64,000 bases of DNA from Stenotrophomonas aracearum (GTDB lineage: Bacteria; Pseudomonadota; Gammaproteobacteria; Xanthomonadales; Xanthomonadaceae): NCBI RefSeq assembly GCF_031834615.1, contig NZ_CP115543.1, positions 3,359,001 through 3,423,000 of the forward strand. The letters are read 5' to 3'. Below, one piece after another: positions 10,980 through 21,060 of this stretch. The position numbers were made by a program, and so were the translations under genes. Numbering within the stretch: position 1 is the first letter of the stretch; every line of letters starts with the position of its first letter. The notes under the pieces were generated by a model. That model saw nothing but the letters and a program-made list of their open reading frames with translations. It searched no databases and had not been told where the DNA came from.

Positions 10980-10997
10980 GGGAGGTCTCGACGGGAA

Positions 10998-12134
10998 TCA
11001 GGGGCGACGGGTCGGCAGGCGCATTTCCAGGCTCAGCTCGCCCTGGTAACGGCCATCGCGCTTGTCCGCAGCGGGAAACGGCGGGGTCAGGAAGGTCAGC
11101 GGCGTAGGCACGCAGTGCACGGCCTGCTCCATGCCCGGCAGCAGCACCGGCCGCAGCTCGGCGCTGTCGATCCCGTCCAGTACGGTGTGCTCGTCATGCG
11201 CCAGGTCGATGCGCCGGCCCGCGTGCAGCAGGTGCAGGCGGTAATCGATCCGCTCATGCGCGGCGCGCCCGCCACGCTGATGCCAGACCGAGAAATAACC
11301 GTGCGGTCGTCCCGGCGCTTCGGGGCCGCCGTCACGCGCGACCAGTACCAGCTGGCTGCTGAGCGAGCCCAGGCCGTCGTACAGGCACATGTCCAGCACC
11401 CCTTCCCCGCCGACGCTGGCTGGCAGCGGCCGGCTGCGCCTCTGCAGCTGCAGGTCCATCGGCGCGACCGAGGCGCCATGTTCGGGAAAGTGGATCGCGG
11501 CACGCTCGGGATCGGTGACGGTCACCTCCAGCACGAACACATGCCGACCCAGCACCGCGCCGCCCAGGCCGCTGCGCACGTCCAGGTGCAGCTCGGCCTG
11601 CCAGCGCCCGGCCACCAGCAGCGCGATGTCCCGCGCCGCCACTTCCAGCGTGGCGGCCGTGCCGGCGGGCTCAACGTGGCACTCGCGGGTGGCCGAGGTC
11701 CACAGCGGGTACTCCGACTTGTCCCAGTAGTCGTTGCTGCAGGCGCGCTCCCATTCAACCCGCTCCAGCCAGCCGATGACGGCGATGTCGCGGCGCTGGC
11801 CACTGCGCTGTTCGTGGAACTCCAGCTGGATCGGGCTGCGCCCGGTCGGGCCTTCGCCGCTGTCGGTGCGCGGGCAGCGGCCGCGCGCCGGCGTGTCCGT
11901 GCAGGTCACATGGATCCGTCCGTGCCCGTGGTCCACTTCCTGGAAACCGAGCACGGTGCGCGGCGCCCACAGCTGCAGCGGCTGCGGCGCGGCCCGGTCG
12001 AATGCGTGGTGATGCGTGGTGACGGTGGTTCCCGGGGTCGGCAGGGTCACCGGCGGACGCTGCGCGGCGGCCGGCTTTGCCAGCAGCAGCGATGCCAGGA
12101 CGGCCACGGCCAGCCGATACACCGTGCGGCTCAC
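10998..12134 (-). CDS. CfaE/CblD-type fimbrial tip protein
   Basis: Likely the minor tip adhesin and assembly initiator of a CS1-type (class 5) fimbria. I chose GTG 12134 because it overlaps the usher stop as GTGA and directly precedes a signal peptide (VYRLAVAVLASLLLAKPAAA); 378 residues matches the 360-380 of CooD/CfaE/CblD. The protein is beta-rich, with Cys residues in the first half (HVTCTDTPARGRCP, ACSNDYW, RECHVEP) and later ones (DMCLYDG, HCVPTP), as expected for a tip protein with an adhesin and a pilin-like domain. Assignment rests partly on the operon context. Confidence 0.78.
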   Translation of the reverse strand: MSRTVYRLAVAVLASLLLAKPAAAQRPPVTLPTPGTTVTTHHHAFDRAAPQPLQLWAPRTVLGFQEVDHGHGRIHVTCTDTPARGRCPRTDSGEGPTGRSPIQLEFHEQRSGQRRDIAVIGWLERVEWERACSNDYWDKSEYPLWTSATRECHVEPAGTAATLEVAARDIALLVAGRWQAELHLDVRSGLGGAVLGRHVFVLEVTVTDPERAAIHFPEHGASVAPMDLQLQRRSRPLPASVGGEGVLDMCLYDGLGSLSSQLVLVARDGGPEAPGRPHGYFSVWHQRGGRAAHERIDYRLHLLHAGRRIDLAHDEHTVLDGIDSAELRPVLLPGMEQAVHCVPTPLTFLTPPFPAADKRDGRYQGELSLEMRLPTRRP

Positions 12135-14731
12135 GGACGACCCAGTGCGATCGGCGCGGCCGCATCGAGCAGCTGCTGGACCCGCGGCTGCTGGCTGATG
12201 TGCTCGGGCAGCGCGTCGCGCTCCAGCGGCGCGCAGGCCAGCGGCCCGACCAGCAGGACCACGCTGCGCTGTTCGCGCACCTGCAACGGGCACTGCAGCA
12301 GCTGTTGCCGCCGCAGCAGGTACAGCACCGCTTCGCGCTGCGGGAACTCGGCGATGAAGCCGCCGTCGTCCCCCAGCGGCGCCGCAGCCGCATTGAGGAT
12401 GCGCGCGCCCGCCAGTGCGCTGCCAGCGGCATCGCGTGCGCTGCCGATGTAGGTGTAGGTGGCTTCGACCCCGACCGGCAGCGCGATCACCCGGCCCGGC
12501 AGCAGGAACGGCTGGTGCGCGGTGCCCGGGCGGGTCACGCGCACGCCGGCGTCCTGCACCGCGTGGGCGACATCGTGCACGTCCACGCGGTGGCGCTGGT
12601 AGCCGCTCAACGGCAGCAGGCGGCGTTGCCCGAAGCGAAGGATCTGGCGTCCCTGCGCGCCGGCCTGCACTTCGGCGGCGGCGCCCTCCAGGGTCGGCAG
12701 GTCGGCTGCGGCGACGCTCACCGCCGCCCCGGCATCGGCGCCGTTGGCGCTACCCCAGAACAGGCCGCGCCGCGACAGGGCCAGCGCCGAGCCATGGCTG
12801 AGGCTGTAGGCGGTGGCCGTGGCGTGCGCCTGACGGTAATGCGACAGCACCGCGCCGGTATGCCCGAGCGGGGTGTACGCGCGCAGCGCGAGCAGCGCGT
12901 CGACAGCACCGCGGTCGTCGACCTCGAGTTCGGCGCCGGCTTCGCGTGCGCTGCCATCCTGCTCCTGCCGCCACGACTGGGCCAGCACCAGCGCGCGCTC
13001 CGGTTCGCCCTGGCGCGGCTGCCGCGCTTCGATGCCGAACCGGCGCAGCACGCTGCTGCCGGCGGCGTGCTGCAGCCGCGACACGCTCACGCCGAACTGC
13101 GCGCCCTGGTCATGGCGCGCGCCGGCCTGGTGCCAGGCGCCGAGCCGGGCGCTGACGCTCATGCCGCGCCACTGCCGGGTCAGGCTGTAGTTCACCTGCA
13201 CGCTGCGGGTGCGCTCGGCGATGCGCGCGAAGCCGGAGCGCACGGGCGCCGCGCTGCGCCGCCGGGTGTGGCCGAAATACAGGCTGCCGCCGGCCAGCGG
13301 CAGGCTCAATGAGGCGCTCAGGGCATCGGCACAGCCGAGCCGGTCATGGCAGCGCGCACCACGCATGCGCTGGCGGTACAGGTTCCAGGACGCGCGGTTG
13401 CGCACGCTCAGCTGTTGCTGGCTGCCACGGCTGCCGTCGCTGCCGGCGATGGCGCCGATCTCGGCCTGCAGGTCATGCGTGCGCAGGCGGTGCCGGGTAC
13501 CGGTGCGCAGTTCGGCGTAGCTGTCGTCGCCGATCCGGGCGACGCCCACGCTGGCCCCGGACTGTCGCGCCAGTGGCAGGCGCAGTCCGGCCTGGAGTGC
13601 GCGCTGCCCGCTCGCGGGGTCGCGGCCCTGCGCACGCTGCCGGCCGCCCTGGACGAACCACTGCAGGCCGGGTTCGCCCCAGTCCTGGCCGCGCGAGAAC
13701 GGCTGGATCTCACTGCGCACCAGCCGGCCGTCCTCATGGATGCGCAGGGTGACCTCGTAGCTGCCGGGCGGAAACTGGCGGGTGTCCAGGTCGGTGACGC
13801 CGGCAGGCAGGTAGAAGGTCTGCAGCAGGCGCTCGCCATCGAAGGCGTCCACGCGCGCCGGTCGGGACAGCAGCACGGCAAGCGGCGCGGCGCCCGGATC
13901 GGCGTCGACATCGACATAGGCCTGGGTAGTGCCCACGCGCACGCCGTCGAAACGTTCCAGCGGCAGCAGGCCCAGCCCGAACTGGCCCCCCTGGCTGCTG
14001 GCCAGGTTGCGGCGGTCCATGCGCCCCAGCTGCAGGTAATGGCGCCGGGCCAGGTCATGCCGGTAATACAGGTCGTCGAGCTGGAAGCGGTCGCGCGTGG
14101 GTTGACCGGGCCATCCCTGCCGCGCGTAGTTCCAGCTGCCCCCAAGGTGCCCGCTGCGCAGCACGCCGAGCGCGGCACTGCCATGCGCGTTCAGCGCATG
14201 GTCGCGGCCGCCGCCGCTGAGGGTCAGGCTCTGCTGGTGCAGCAGCGCGTTTTCGGCGTGCTCGCTGAGGCGGTGCAGGCCATCGTCGGCCGACGCCTCG
14301 CGCGGTAGCCAGCGCAGCGCGGGGAACAGCAGCAGGGCGCCGTCGCTTTCGTCGAAGATGGCATGCACGCGATGGGGATCCTCGGACGGGGCGCGCCAGC
14401 CGCATCCGGGCTGCGGCCGGGCGTGGACGCAGGCGAGATGGCTGTCGCGCGGCAGCGGGGTCGACAGCGCGGGCAGCAGGGTCTGCTGGGCGGAGCGGGA
14501 CAGGCCCAGCGCGGCCAGGACCTGCGCGGGGTCTTCGAACTGGATGTGGTCGAGCGTGACCCAGGCGGGCCACAGGCCGGCCGAGCGACCGAACGCGCGT
14601 ACCTCGAGACGTTCGCGCTGGCCACTGACCAGGTCTTCGAAACCGGCCGGCACCGGGCTCGCCTGCGCCGCCATCGGGGCAAGCACGAGCGCCACCGCCA
14701 GCCGGACCAGGGCGGAAGCAGGAATTCGCAT
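12131..14731 (-). CDS. CS1/class 5 type fimbrial usher
   Basis: The outer-membrane usher (866 aa) that would secrete and polymerise the fimbria. It has a signal peptide (VALVLAPMAAQA), a periplasmic N-domain, and a long beta-barrel region with alternating hydrophobic residues. Within this region are VDVDADPGAAPLAVLLSRPARVDAFDGERLL and the usher motif FYLPAGVTDLDTRQFPPGSY. C-terminal Ig-like plug/CTD parts contain VALPVGVEATYTYIGSARDA, APLGDDGGFIAEFPQ and a terminal Cys pair region. It resembles the CooC/CblC branch rather than FimD. The stop overlaps the tip gene by four bases. Confidence 0.86.
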   Translation of the reverse strand: MRIPASALVRLAVALVLAPMAAQASPVPAGFEDLVSGQRERLEVRAFGRSAGLWPAWVTLDHIQFEDPAQVLAALGLSRSAQQTLLPALSTPLPRDSHLACVHARPQPGCGWRAPSEDPHRVHAIFDESDGALLLFPALRWLPREASADDGLHRLSEHAENALLHQQSLTLSGGGRDHALNAHGSAALGVLRSGHLGGSWNYARQGWPGQPTRDRFQLDDLYYRHDLARRHYLQLGRMDRRNLASSQGGQFGLGLLPLERFDGVRVGTTQAYVDVDADPGAAPLAVLLSRPARVDAFDGERLLQTFYLPAGVTDLDTRQFPPGSYEVTLRIHEDGRLVRSEIQPFSRGQDWGEPGLQWFVQGGRQRAQGRDPASGQRALQAGLRLPLARQSGASVGVARIGDDSYAELRTGTRHRLRTHDLQAEIGAIAGSDGSRGSQQQLSVRNRASWNLYRQRMRGARCHDRLGCADALSASLSLPLAGGSLYFGHTRRRSAAPVRSGFARIAERTRSVQVNYSLTRQWRGMSVSARLGAWHQAGARHDQGAQFGVSVSRLQHAAGSSVLRRFGIEARQPRQGEPERALVLAQSWRQEQDGSAREAGAELEVDDRGAVDALLALRAYTPLGHTGAVLSHYRQAHATATAYSLSHGSALALSRRGLFWGSANGADAGAAVSVAAADLPTLEGAAAEVQAGAQGRQILRFGQRRLLPLSGYQRHRVDVHDVAHAVQDAGVRVTRPGTAHQPFLLPGRVIALPVGVEATYTYIGSARDAAGSALAGARILNAAAAPLGDDGGFIAEFPQREAVLYLLRRQQLLQCPLQVREQRSVVLLVGPLACAPLERDALPEHISQQPRVQQLLDAAAPIALGRP

Positions 14732-14779
14732 GGCGGAAGCGCCGGCACCGACCGCGCGGGCGCGGTGCCGGCATGCAGG

Positions 14780-15292
14780 TCAGAGGCTGCTGGCCCTCTG
14801 CGCCAGTACCAGGCTGACCGGGCCGTCATACAGGCCGGCCGCGGCGATCGGACCCGGCGTGGCCTGGGCGACGGTCAGCGGCATTTCGATGGAGGCACCG
14901 GGAATGGCGCCGAGGAACAGCTGGTCGGCAGTGAAGGCGATGGGCGCAACGCCCAGTTCGCGACCATTGAGGCTGACCGCCAGCGGGATGTTGGTGGCAC
15001 CGGCGGCGGTCACCTTGGGCATCAGCACGGCCGGCTCGGCCAGGCGCACGTCGACATCCATGCTGGTGTCGTTGGAGAACACGCGCACCCGTTCGCTCCA
15101 GCTGCCCAGCCCCTGCCCTGCGCGATAGGGCATCTGCACGGCGTCGGGCAGCACGCTGCCATCGGCCTTGAGCAGCGACAGGGTCGGGTCGACGTTGGCC
15201 CAGACGGTGATGTGCGCTTCGGCGGCGTGGACGGACAGTGCGGCGGTAGACAGCGCCAGGCCCAGCGCGGCCTGTTTCAGAGTGCGGTACAT
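14780..15292 (-). CDS. CS1-type fimbrial major subunit
   Basis: The structural pilin (170 aa) of the fimbria. ATG 15292 has an excellent AAGGGAGAG Shine-Dalgarno seven bases upstream. A signal peptide (ALGLALSTAALSVHAAEA) is followed by HITVWANVDPTLSLLKADGS, which matches the start of mature CS1/CFA-I/Cbl pilins. Other family-like segments are VRVFSNDTSMDVDVRLAEPA and GLYDGPVSLVLAQ at the C-terminus. There are no cysteines in the mature part, as in CS1 pilins, whose folding depends on donor strand exchange only. It is the first gene of the five-gene operon. Confidence 0.88.
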   Translation of the reverse strand: MYRTLKQAALGLALSTAALSVHAAEAHITVWANVDPTLSLLKADGSVLPDAVQMPYRAGQGLGSWSERVRVFSNDTSMDVDVRLAEPAVLMPKVTAAGATNIPLAVSLNGRELGVAPIAFTADQLFLGAIPGASIEMPLTVAQATPGPIAAAGLYDGPVSLVLAQRASSL

Positions 15293-15495
15293 GAGGTTCT
15301 CTCCCTTGATGGATGTGCACCTCGCATGAGGTTGTCGACCAAGGTAGGCAGTGCGCTGCGCTGTCCACACGCAAGCATTCTTAAAGCCGGCGCAGCGCTG
15401 CTCGATCTGCGACAGCGCGCGCGATACCGCTGCATTTCAAGCGTTCCGAGCAGTTTTCAGTCAATCGCGTCGCTGCCTGTCGCTTGCTGCAATGA

Positions 15496-15529
15496 CAAAA
15501 AAAAACACCTCCTTTCGGAGGTGTTTTTT
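15496..15529. terminator. Bidirectional intrinsic terminator after gltA
   Basis: The stem ACACCTCC / GGAGGTGT with loop TTTC is flanked by nine A on the left and six T on the right, so it can terminate on both strands. It sits 19 bases after the gltA stop and isolates gltA from the fimbrial operon downstream on the same strand. The 200 bases between it and the major pilin must hold the fimbrial promoter; TTGACT at 15464-15469 (minus) is a -35-like hexamer but no matching -10 was found. Confidence 0.92.
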
Positions 15530-15547
15530 GACGCAACCAGCGCTGGA

Positions 15548-16825
<1,278 letters not shown>

Positions 16826-17144
16826 TGTGTGCGCTCCTCAGGGGAAGGCGCCCACCCAAGCGCGTGGGGCGGGCACGTGAATGAAGTCCACAACCTGTGC
16901 TGTGGATCACGTCATTATCGCACAGCAACATTTGCCACGCCCTAGGACGGAAGTCGTAGACGAACAGGCGCCACGCCCTGTGCGCGCAAGCGCTGGCGGG
17001 GCAAAACCGGGCCGGAATGGACACTGCGTTCCCGCGACCGGCGCAATTTATGAACCACCGTTCATCCGGCAGCAGGGTTCAGGCAAGCAAAAAAAAACAA
17101 CGGCCGCCTGGGCGACCGTTGTTTTCATGCAGCAGCGTGACAGC
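16826..17144. other. gltA promoter region and rpmE2 terminator (319 bp without genes)
   Basis: The gap between gltA and rpmE2, both on the minus strand. The gltA-proximal part contains GATAAT (minus, 16914-16919), a plausible -10 without a clear -35. A GTGGA/TCCAC-containing imperfect palindrome lies around 16885-16910. The rpmE2-proximal part holds the rpmE2 terminator. Nothing coding is supported. Confidence 0.5.
17089..17125 (-). terminator. Intrinsic terminator of rpmE2
   Basis: On the minus strand, ACAACGGTCGCC pairs with GGCGGCCGTTGT (one G-U pair) and is followed by nine T. It starts about 20 bases after the rpmE2 stop. Confidence 0.9.
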
Positions 17145-17396
17145 TCAGGCGGCGGTCTTGCCGAAACGACGCTTGAACTTGTCGATACGGCCGCTGGTGT
17201 CGATCACCTTGTGCTGGCCCGTATAGAACGGGTGCGAGGCCGAGGAGATTTCGATCTTGACCAGCGGGTATTCGTTACCGTCGGTCCAGGTCGTGGTTTC
17301 CTTGGTCGCAATGGTCGAACGCGACAGGATCTTGAAGTCAGAGGTGACGTCCTGGAAGACGACGTCACGGTAGTTCGGATGGATATCGGCCTTCAT
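17145..17396 (-). CDS. rpmE2: 50S ribosomal protein L31 type B
   Basis: An 83-residue ribosomal protein of the zinc-free (type B, C-minus) L31 branch: it contains no cysteine, begins [14 protein letters not shown] and carries [19 protein letters not shown] and [13 protein letters not shown] 17396 fits the family N-terminus; an in-frame GTG at 17402 would add two residues. In many bacteria the type B copy replaces the zinc form under zinc limitation; I see no Zur-like palindrome just upstream and this may be the only L31 in the organism. Confidence 0.95.
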   Translation of the reverse strand: MKADIHPNYRDVVFQDVTSDFKILSRSTIATKETTTWTDGNEYPLVKIEISSASHPFYTGQHKVIDTSGRIDKFKRRFGKTAA

Positions 17397-17508
17397 GGAC
17401 ACACCGTAAAATTTGGAAAAGAAAAACGTAAGCGCGACATTATAGTCCCGGCGACCCCCAAGGGCAAGCCGGGACCCGCGCTACATGAACAGGCCCGCCG
17501 TGGCGGCC

Positions 17509-18447
17509 TTACTGGACCCCGAGCGCGCTACGGACCTGGGCTTCAAAGCGCCCCTGGTCGTAGGCCATCAGCAGCTGGGTGTTGTCCGGCTGCCCGGTCT
17601 GGCGGTTCCAGTCGACAATGGTAGCACCGCGGGCATGGCCCGGGGCCAGCTCGACATTCAGCGGCCGGGACTCGACCCGCAGCGCGCCCTCGGGCTGCAG
17701 CGCCCAGGCCATGGCCAGCGCGTCTGCGGCGAACCAGCGGTCGCCACGGCTGTCTTCGGACCAGAGCCGGGTCTGGCGCGAGATCAGCTCATAGAAGCGG
17801 GCCTTGTCGCTGTCCGCGGCCAGCCAGCCTTCGACATCCTTGTGCAGCAGGCCGTGGGCCACCGTGGCTTCCCAGTCGGCGACCTCGATGTGCGGGAAGC
17901 CGGTGAACACCACGTGCGCCGCTTCGGGGTCGAAGGCGATGTTGAACTCGGCGGCCGGGGTGATGTTGCCGTGGCAGGTGACCGCCCCGCCCATCACCAG
18001 GAAGCGCTTCACGCGCTGCGGCAGGGTCGGGTCCAGCTTCAGCGCCAGGGCCAGGTTGGTCAGCGGACCCAGCGCGACCAGGAACAGCTCGCCGGCGTAC
18101 TGGTGGGACAGGCGCAGGATGGCCAGCGCGGCATGTTCGGCTTCGGCCTGGCGCTGCGCGGCAGGCAGGTTGACGTCGCCGAAGCCGTCGGCGCCATGCA
18201 CATGCGCGGCGTCGACGGACGGGTGCACCAGCGGTTCGGGGGTACCGGCGAACACCGGCACGTCTTCGCGGCCGGCGACTTCGCACAGCTTCAACGCATT
18301 GCGGACGGTGTGGTCCAGGCCGACATTGCCGGCGGCAATGGTGAGGCCGACCACGTCGTGGCGTTCGTCGGCAAAGGCCATCAACAGGGCCAGGGCGTCA
18401 TCGACACCCGGATCGGTGTCGATCAACAGCGGAATCTTCTTGGACAT
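17509..18447 (-). CDS. Nucleoside hydrolase (inosine/uridine-preferring type)
   Basis: Hydrolyses the N-glycosidic bond of ribonucleosides in purine/pyrimidine salvage. The 312-residue protein has the signature IDTDPGVDDALAL at residue 9, whose Asp residues bind calcium and activate water. Further family motifs are GNVGLDHTVRNALKL, HGADGFGDV, FLVALGPLTNLALAL and FLVMGGAVTCHGNITPAAEFN, the last being the substrate-binding stretch. Whether it prefers purines or pyrimidines cannot be read from the sequence. It stands alone between rpmE2 and recG. Confidence 0.93.
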   Translation of the reverse strand: MSKKIPLLIDTDPGVDDALALLMAFADERHDVVGLTIAAGNVGLDHTVRNALKLCEVAGREDVPVFAGTPEPLVHPSVDAAHVHGADGFGDVNLPAAQRQAEAEHAALAILRLSHQYAGELFLVALGPLTNLALALKLDPTLPQRVKRFLVMGGAVTCHGNITPAAEFNIAFDPEAAHVVFTGFPHIEVADWEATVAHGLLHKDVEGWLAADSDKARFYELISRQTRLWSEDSRGDRWFAADALAMAWALQPEGALRVESRPLNVELAPGHARGATIVDWNRQTGQPDNTQLLMAYDQGRFEAQVRSALGVQ

Positions 18448-18510
18448 GCGTGCCGTCTTGAATTAGCGGCAAGGGACTGTCGCACCCCTGCATGACAAAT
18501 ACAAGGCGGG

Positions 18511-20622
18511 TCAGGCGCCGGCGTATTTCACCGCGCTGCCGATCCATCGATCCACGACCCGGTCCGCCACCGCGGGCTTTTCGCCCAGCAACCGCTCGGC
18601 CAGCGCGTGCACCTCCGGCAGCAGGTCGGCGTCACGGGCCAGGTCGGCCATGCGGAAGCCGGCCAGGCCGGTCTGGCGGGTGCCGAGCAGTTCGCCGGGG
18701 CCGCGCAGCTCCAGGTCCTTTTCGGCGATGACGAAGCCGTCGTTGGTCTGCCGCATGGTTTCCAGCCGCTCGCGCGCCATCGCCGACAGGCGTGCCTGGT
18801 ACAGCAGCACGCAGCGCGATACCGCCGAGCCGCGCCCGACCCGGCCGCGCAGCTGGTGCAGCTGGGCCAGGCCGAGCCGCTCGGCATTTTCAATGACCAT
18901 CAGCGAGGCGTTGGGCACGTCCACGCCCACTTCAATGACCGTGGTGGCCACCAGCAGGTCGATCTGGCCGGCTTTGAACGCGACCATGGTGGCCAGTTTC
19001 TCGCTGGCTTTCAGCCGCCCGTGCACCAGCCCCACCCGTACGCCCGGCAACAGCGCCTGCAGCGATTCGTAGGTGGCCTGGGCCGGGGTGGCGTCGAGTT
19101 CGTCGTTCTCTTCGATCAGGGTGCACACCCAGTACACCTGCCGGCCTTCGCGGCAGGCCAGCGCGATGCGCTCGATCAGTTCCGGGCGGCGGTCGTTGTT
19201 GAGCGCCACGGTCTGCACCGGGGTGCGACCGGGCGGCAGTTCGTCGATCGCCGACACGTCCAGGTCGGCGTACTCGGACATCGCCAGGGTGCGTGGAATC
19301 GGGGTGGCGGTCATCACCAGCTGGTGCGGCACGCTGCGCCCACCCGCGCCCTTGTCGCGCAGCGCCAGGCGCTGGTGCACGCCGAAGCGGTGCTGCTCGT
19401 CGACGATGGCCAGCGCCAGGTCATGGAACACCACCGCGTCCTGCATCAGCGCGTGGGTGCCGACCACCACCTGGGCCTGCCCGTTGGCGACCTGCTCCAG
19501 CACCTTGCTGCGCGCCTTGCCGGTGACCTTGCCGGCCAGCCACGCCACCTGCACGCCGAGCGGTTCCAGCCAGCCGCGCAGGTTGGTGAGGTGCTGCTCG
19601 GCGAGCAGTTCGGTCGGCGCGGCCAGCGCGACCTGCTTGCCCTGCTCCACCGCCAGCATTGCCGCCAGCGCGGCGACCACGGTCTTGCCCGAGCCCACAT
19701 CGCCCTGCACCAGCCGCAGCATCGGGCGCGGCTTGGCGAGATCGTCGCGGATTTCGCCGAACACGCGCTTCTGCGCGCCGGTGAGCGCGAACGGCAACTG
19801 CTTGAGCAGGGCCTTGCACAGCCGCCCGGGCCCGGCCAGCGGCGGCGCGTGATGCGCCTGCAGTGCGATGCGCTGGCGACGCAGGCTGAGGTGATGGGCG
19901 AGCAGTTCTTCCAGCGCCAGCCGACGCTGTGCGGGATGGGTGCCGGCCGCGAGTGCGGCCAGGTTGGCGTCCGGCGGTGGCCGGTGCACGGTGAGCAACG
20001 CGCTGCGCAGCGAGGGCAGCGCGAGGCCGTCGAGCCAACCGGGCGGCAGCAGTTCCAGCGTGGACTCTTCGGGCAACCGGTCCAGGGCCTGGCCGATCAG
20101 CCGGCGCAGGGTGGCCGGACCCATGCCTTCCACGGTGGGATACACCGGGTCCAGGCTGTCGCCCAGCGCGGGGTCGTCGTTGCGGCCGAGGATCTCGTAG
20201 CTGGGGTGGACGATTTCCAGGCCCAGCTGGCCCGGCTTGGGCGTGCCGAAGCAGCGCAGCCGGGTGCCGACCGCGAACTGCGCGACCTGCTGCTGGCGGA
20301 AGTGGAAGAAGCGCAGCACCAGGGTGCCCTGCCCTTCGTCTTCCACCGCAACCTTGAGCGTGGGCCGGAAGCGCATGCCGCGGTCGACCGCGACCACGCG
20401 CGCTTCGACCTGCGCCGGCACGCCGTTGCGCAGGTCCTGGATGCGGGTCAGCGCGGTGCGGTCTTCATAGCGCAGCGGCAGGTGCAGCCACAGGTCCTGC
20501 AGCGAGGCCAGGCCGCGTGCCGCCAGTTTGGCGGCCACGGCCGGGCCCACGCCAGCGAGCACCGCCAGCGCGGTGTCGCCGGACGGCGCCAGCGCCGGGG
20601 TGACCGCCGACCTGCGTGCCAC
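18511..20622 (-). CDS. recG: ATP-dependent DNA helicase RecG
   Basis: Branch-migration helicase that regresses stalled forks and processes recombination intermediates. The 703 residues hold an N-terminal wedge/OB domain (about 20-190, with the HhH-like LAGVGPAVAAKLAARGL), Walker A GDVGSGKTVVAALAA, DEQH-type Walker B VDEQHRFG, VMTATPIPRTLA, and helicase C motifs (VGLVHGRLKASEK, LVATTVIEVGVDVPNA, QLRGRVGRG). The start codon is GTG 20622 with no good Shine-Dalgarno; it lies eight bases after the ridA stop, suggesting coupling. It is the last gene of the gmk-rpoZ-spoT-ridA-recG block. Confidence 0.97.
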   Translation of the reverse strand: MARRSAVTPALAPSGDTALAVLAGVGPAVAAKLAARGLASLQDLWLHLPLRYEDRTALTRIQDLRNGVPAQVEARVVAVDRGMRFRPTLKVAVEDEGQGTLVLRFFHFRQQQVAQFAVGTRLRCFGTPKPGQLGLEIVHPSYEILGRNDDPALGDSLDPVYPTVEGMGPATLRRLIGQALDRLPEESTLELLPPGWLDGLALPSLRSALLTVHRPPPDANLAALAAGTHPAQRRLALEELLAHHLSLRRQRIALQAHHAPPLAGPGRLCKALLKQLPFALTGAQKRVFGEIRDDLAKPRPMLRLVQGDVGSGKTVVAALAAMLAVEQGKQVALAAPTELLAEQHLTNLRGWLEPLGVQVAWLAGKVTGKARSKVLEQVANGQAQVVVGTHALMQDAVVFHDLALAIVDEQHRFGVHQRLALRDKGAGGRSVPHQLVMTATPIPRTLAMSEYADLDVSAIDELPPGRTPVQTVALNNDRRPELIERIALACREGRQVYWVCTLIEENDELDATPAQATYESLQALLPGVRVGLVHGRLKASEKLATMVAFKAGQIDLLVATTVIEVGVDVPNASLMVIENAERLGLAQLHQLRGRVGRGSAVSRCVLLYQARLSAMARERLETMRQTNDGFVIAEKDLELRGPGELLGTRQTGLAGFRMADLARDADLLPEVHALAERLLGEKPAVADRVVDRWIGSAVKYAGA

Positions 20623-20630
20623 GTGGCGTG

Positions 20631-21017
20631 TCAGGCGATGACCATGACCGCGTCGACCTCGAAGTTCGCACCCTTGGGCAGGCCGGACACTTCGATGGTG
20701 GAGCGGGCCGGGAACGGCGCCTGGAAGTAGTCCTGCATGACCGCGTTGACCTTGGCGAATTCGGCCAGGTCGGTCAGGTACAGGCCCAGGCGGACCACCT
20801 GGTCGAGCGAGCCGCCGGCGGCTTCGGCCACGGCCTTGAGGTTGTCGAACGCGCGGCGGGCCTGCGCTTCGACGTCCCCGGCGCCGACGATGTCGCCGGT
20901 GGCGGGGTCAAGCGGGATCTGGCCGGAGAAATACACGGTGTTGCCGGCGCGCACGGCCTGCGAGTACGGACCGATCGCGGCGGGGGCCTTTTCGGTGTTG
21001 ATGATCTGACGGGACAT
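20631..21017 (-). CDS. ridA: RidA family reactive intermediate/imine deaminase
   Basis: Hydrolyses reactive enamine/imine intermediates such as 2-aminoacrylate. The 128-residue protein is complete for the YjgF/YER057c/UK114 family, with the N-terminal KAPAAIGPYSQAV and VYFSGQIPLDPATG, and the Arg-containing active-site region FPARSTIEVSGLPKGANFEVDA near the C-terminus. ATG 21017 (MSRQII) fits the family; an extension to 21050 has no homology. It sits between spoT and recG, as in many gammaproteobacteria. Confidence 0.94.
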   Translation of the reverse strand: MSRQIINTEKAPAAIGPYSQAVRAGNTVYFSGQIPLDPATGDIVGAGDVEAQARRAFDNLKAVAEAAGGSLDQVVRLGLYLTDLAEFAKVNAVMQDYFQAPFPARSTIEVSGLPKGANFEVDAVMVIA

Positions 21018-21060
21018 GGGGAATCCAGGGTCGAAAAACAGAGTCCCCATTGTACCGGCG

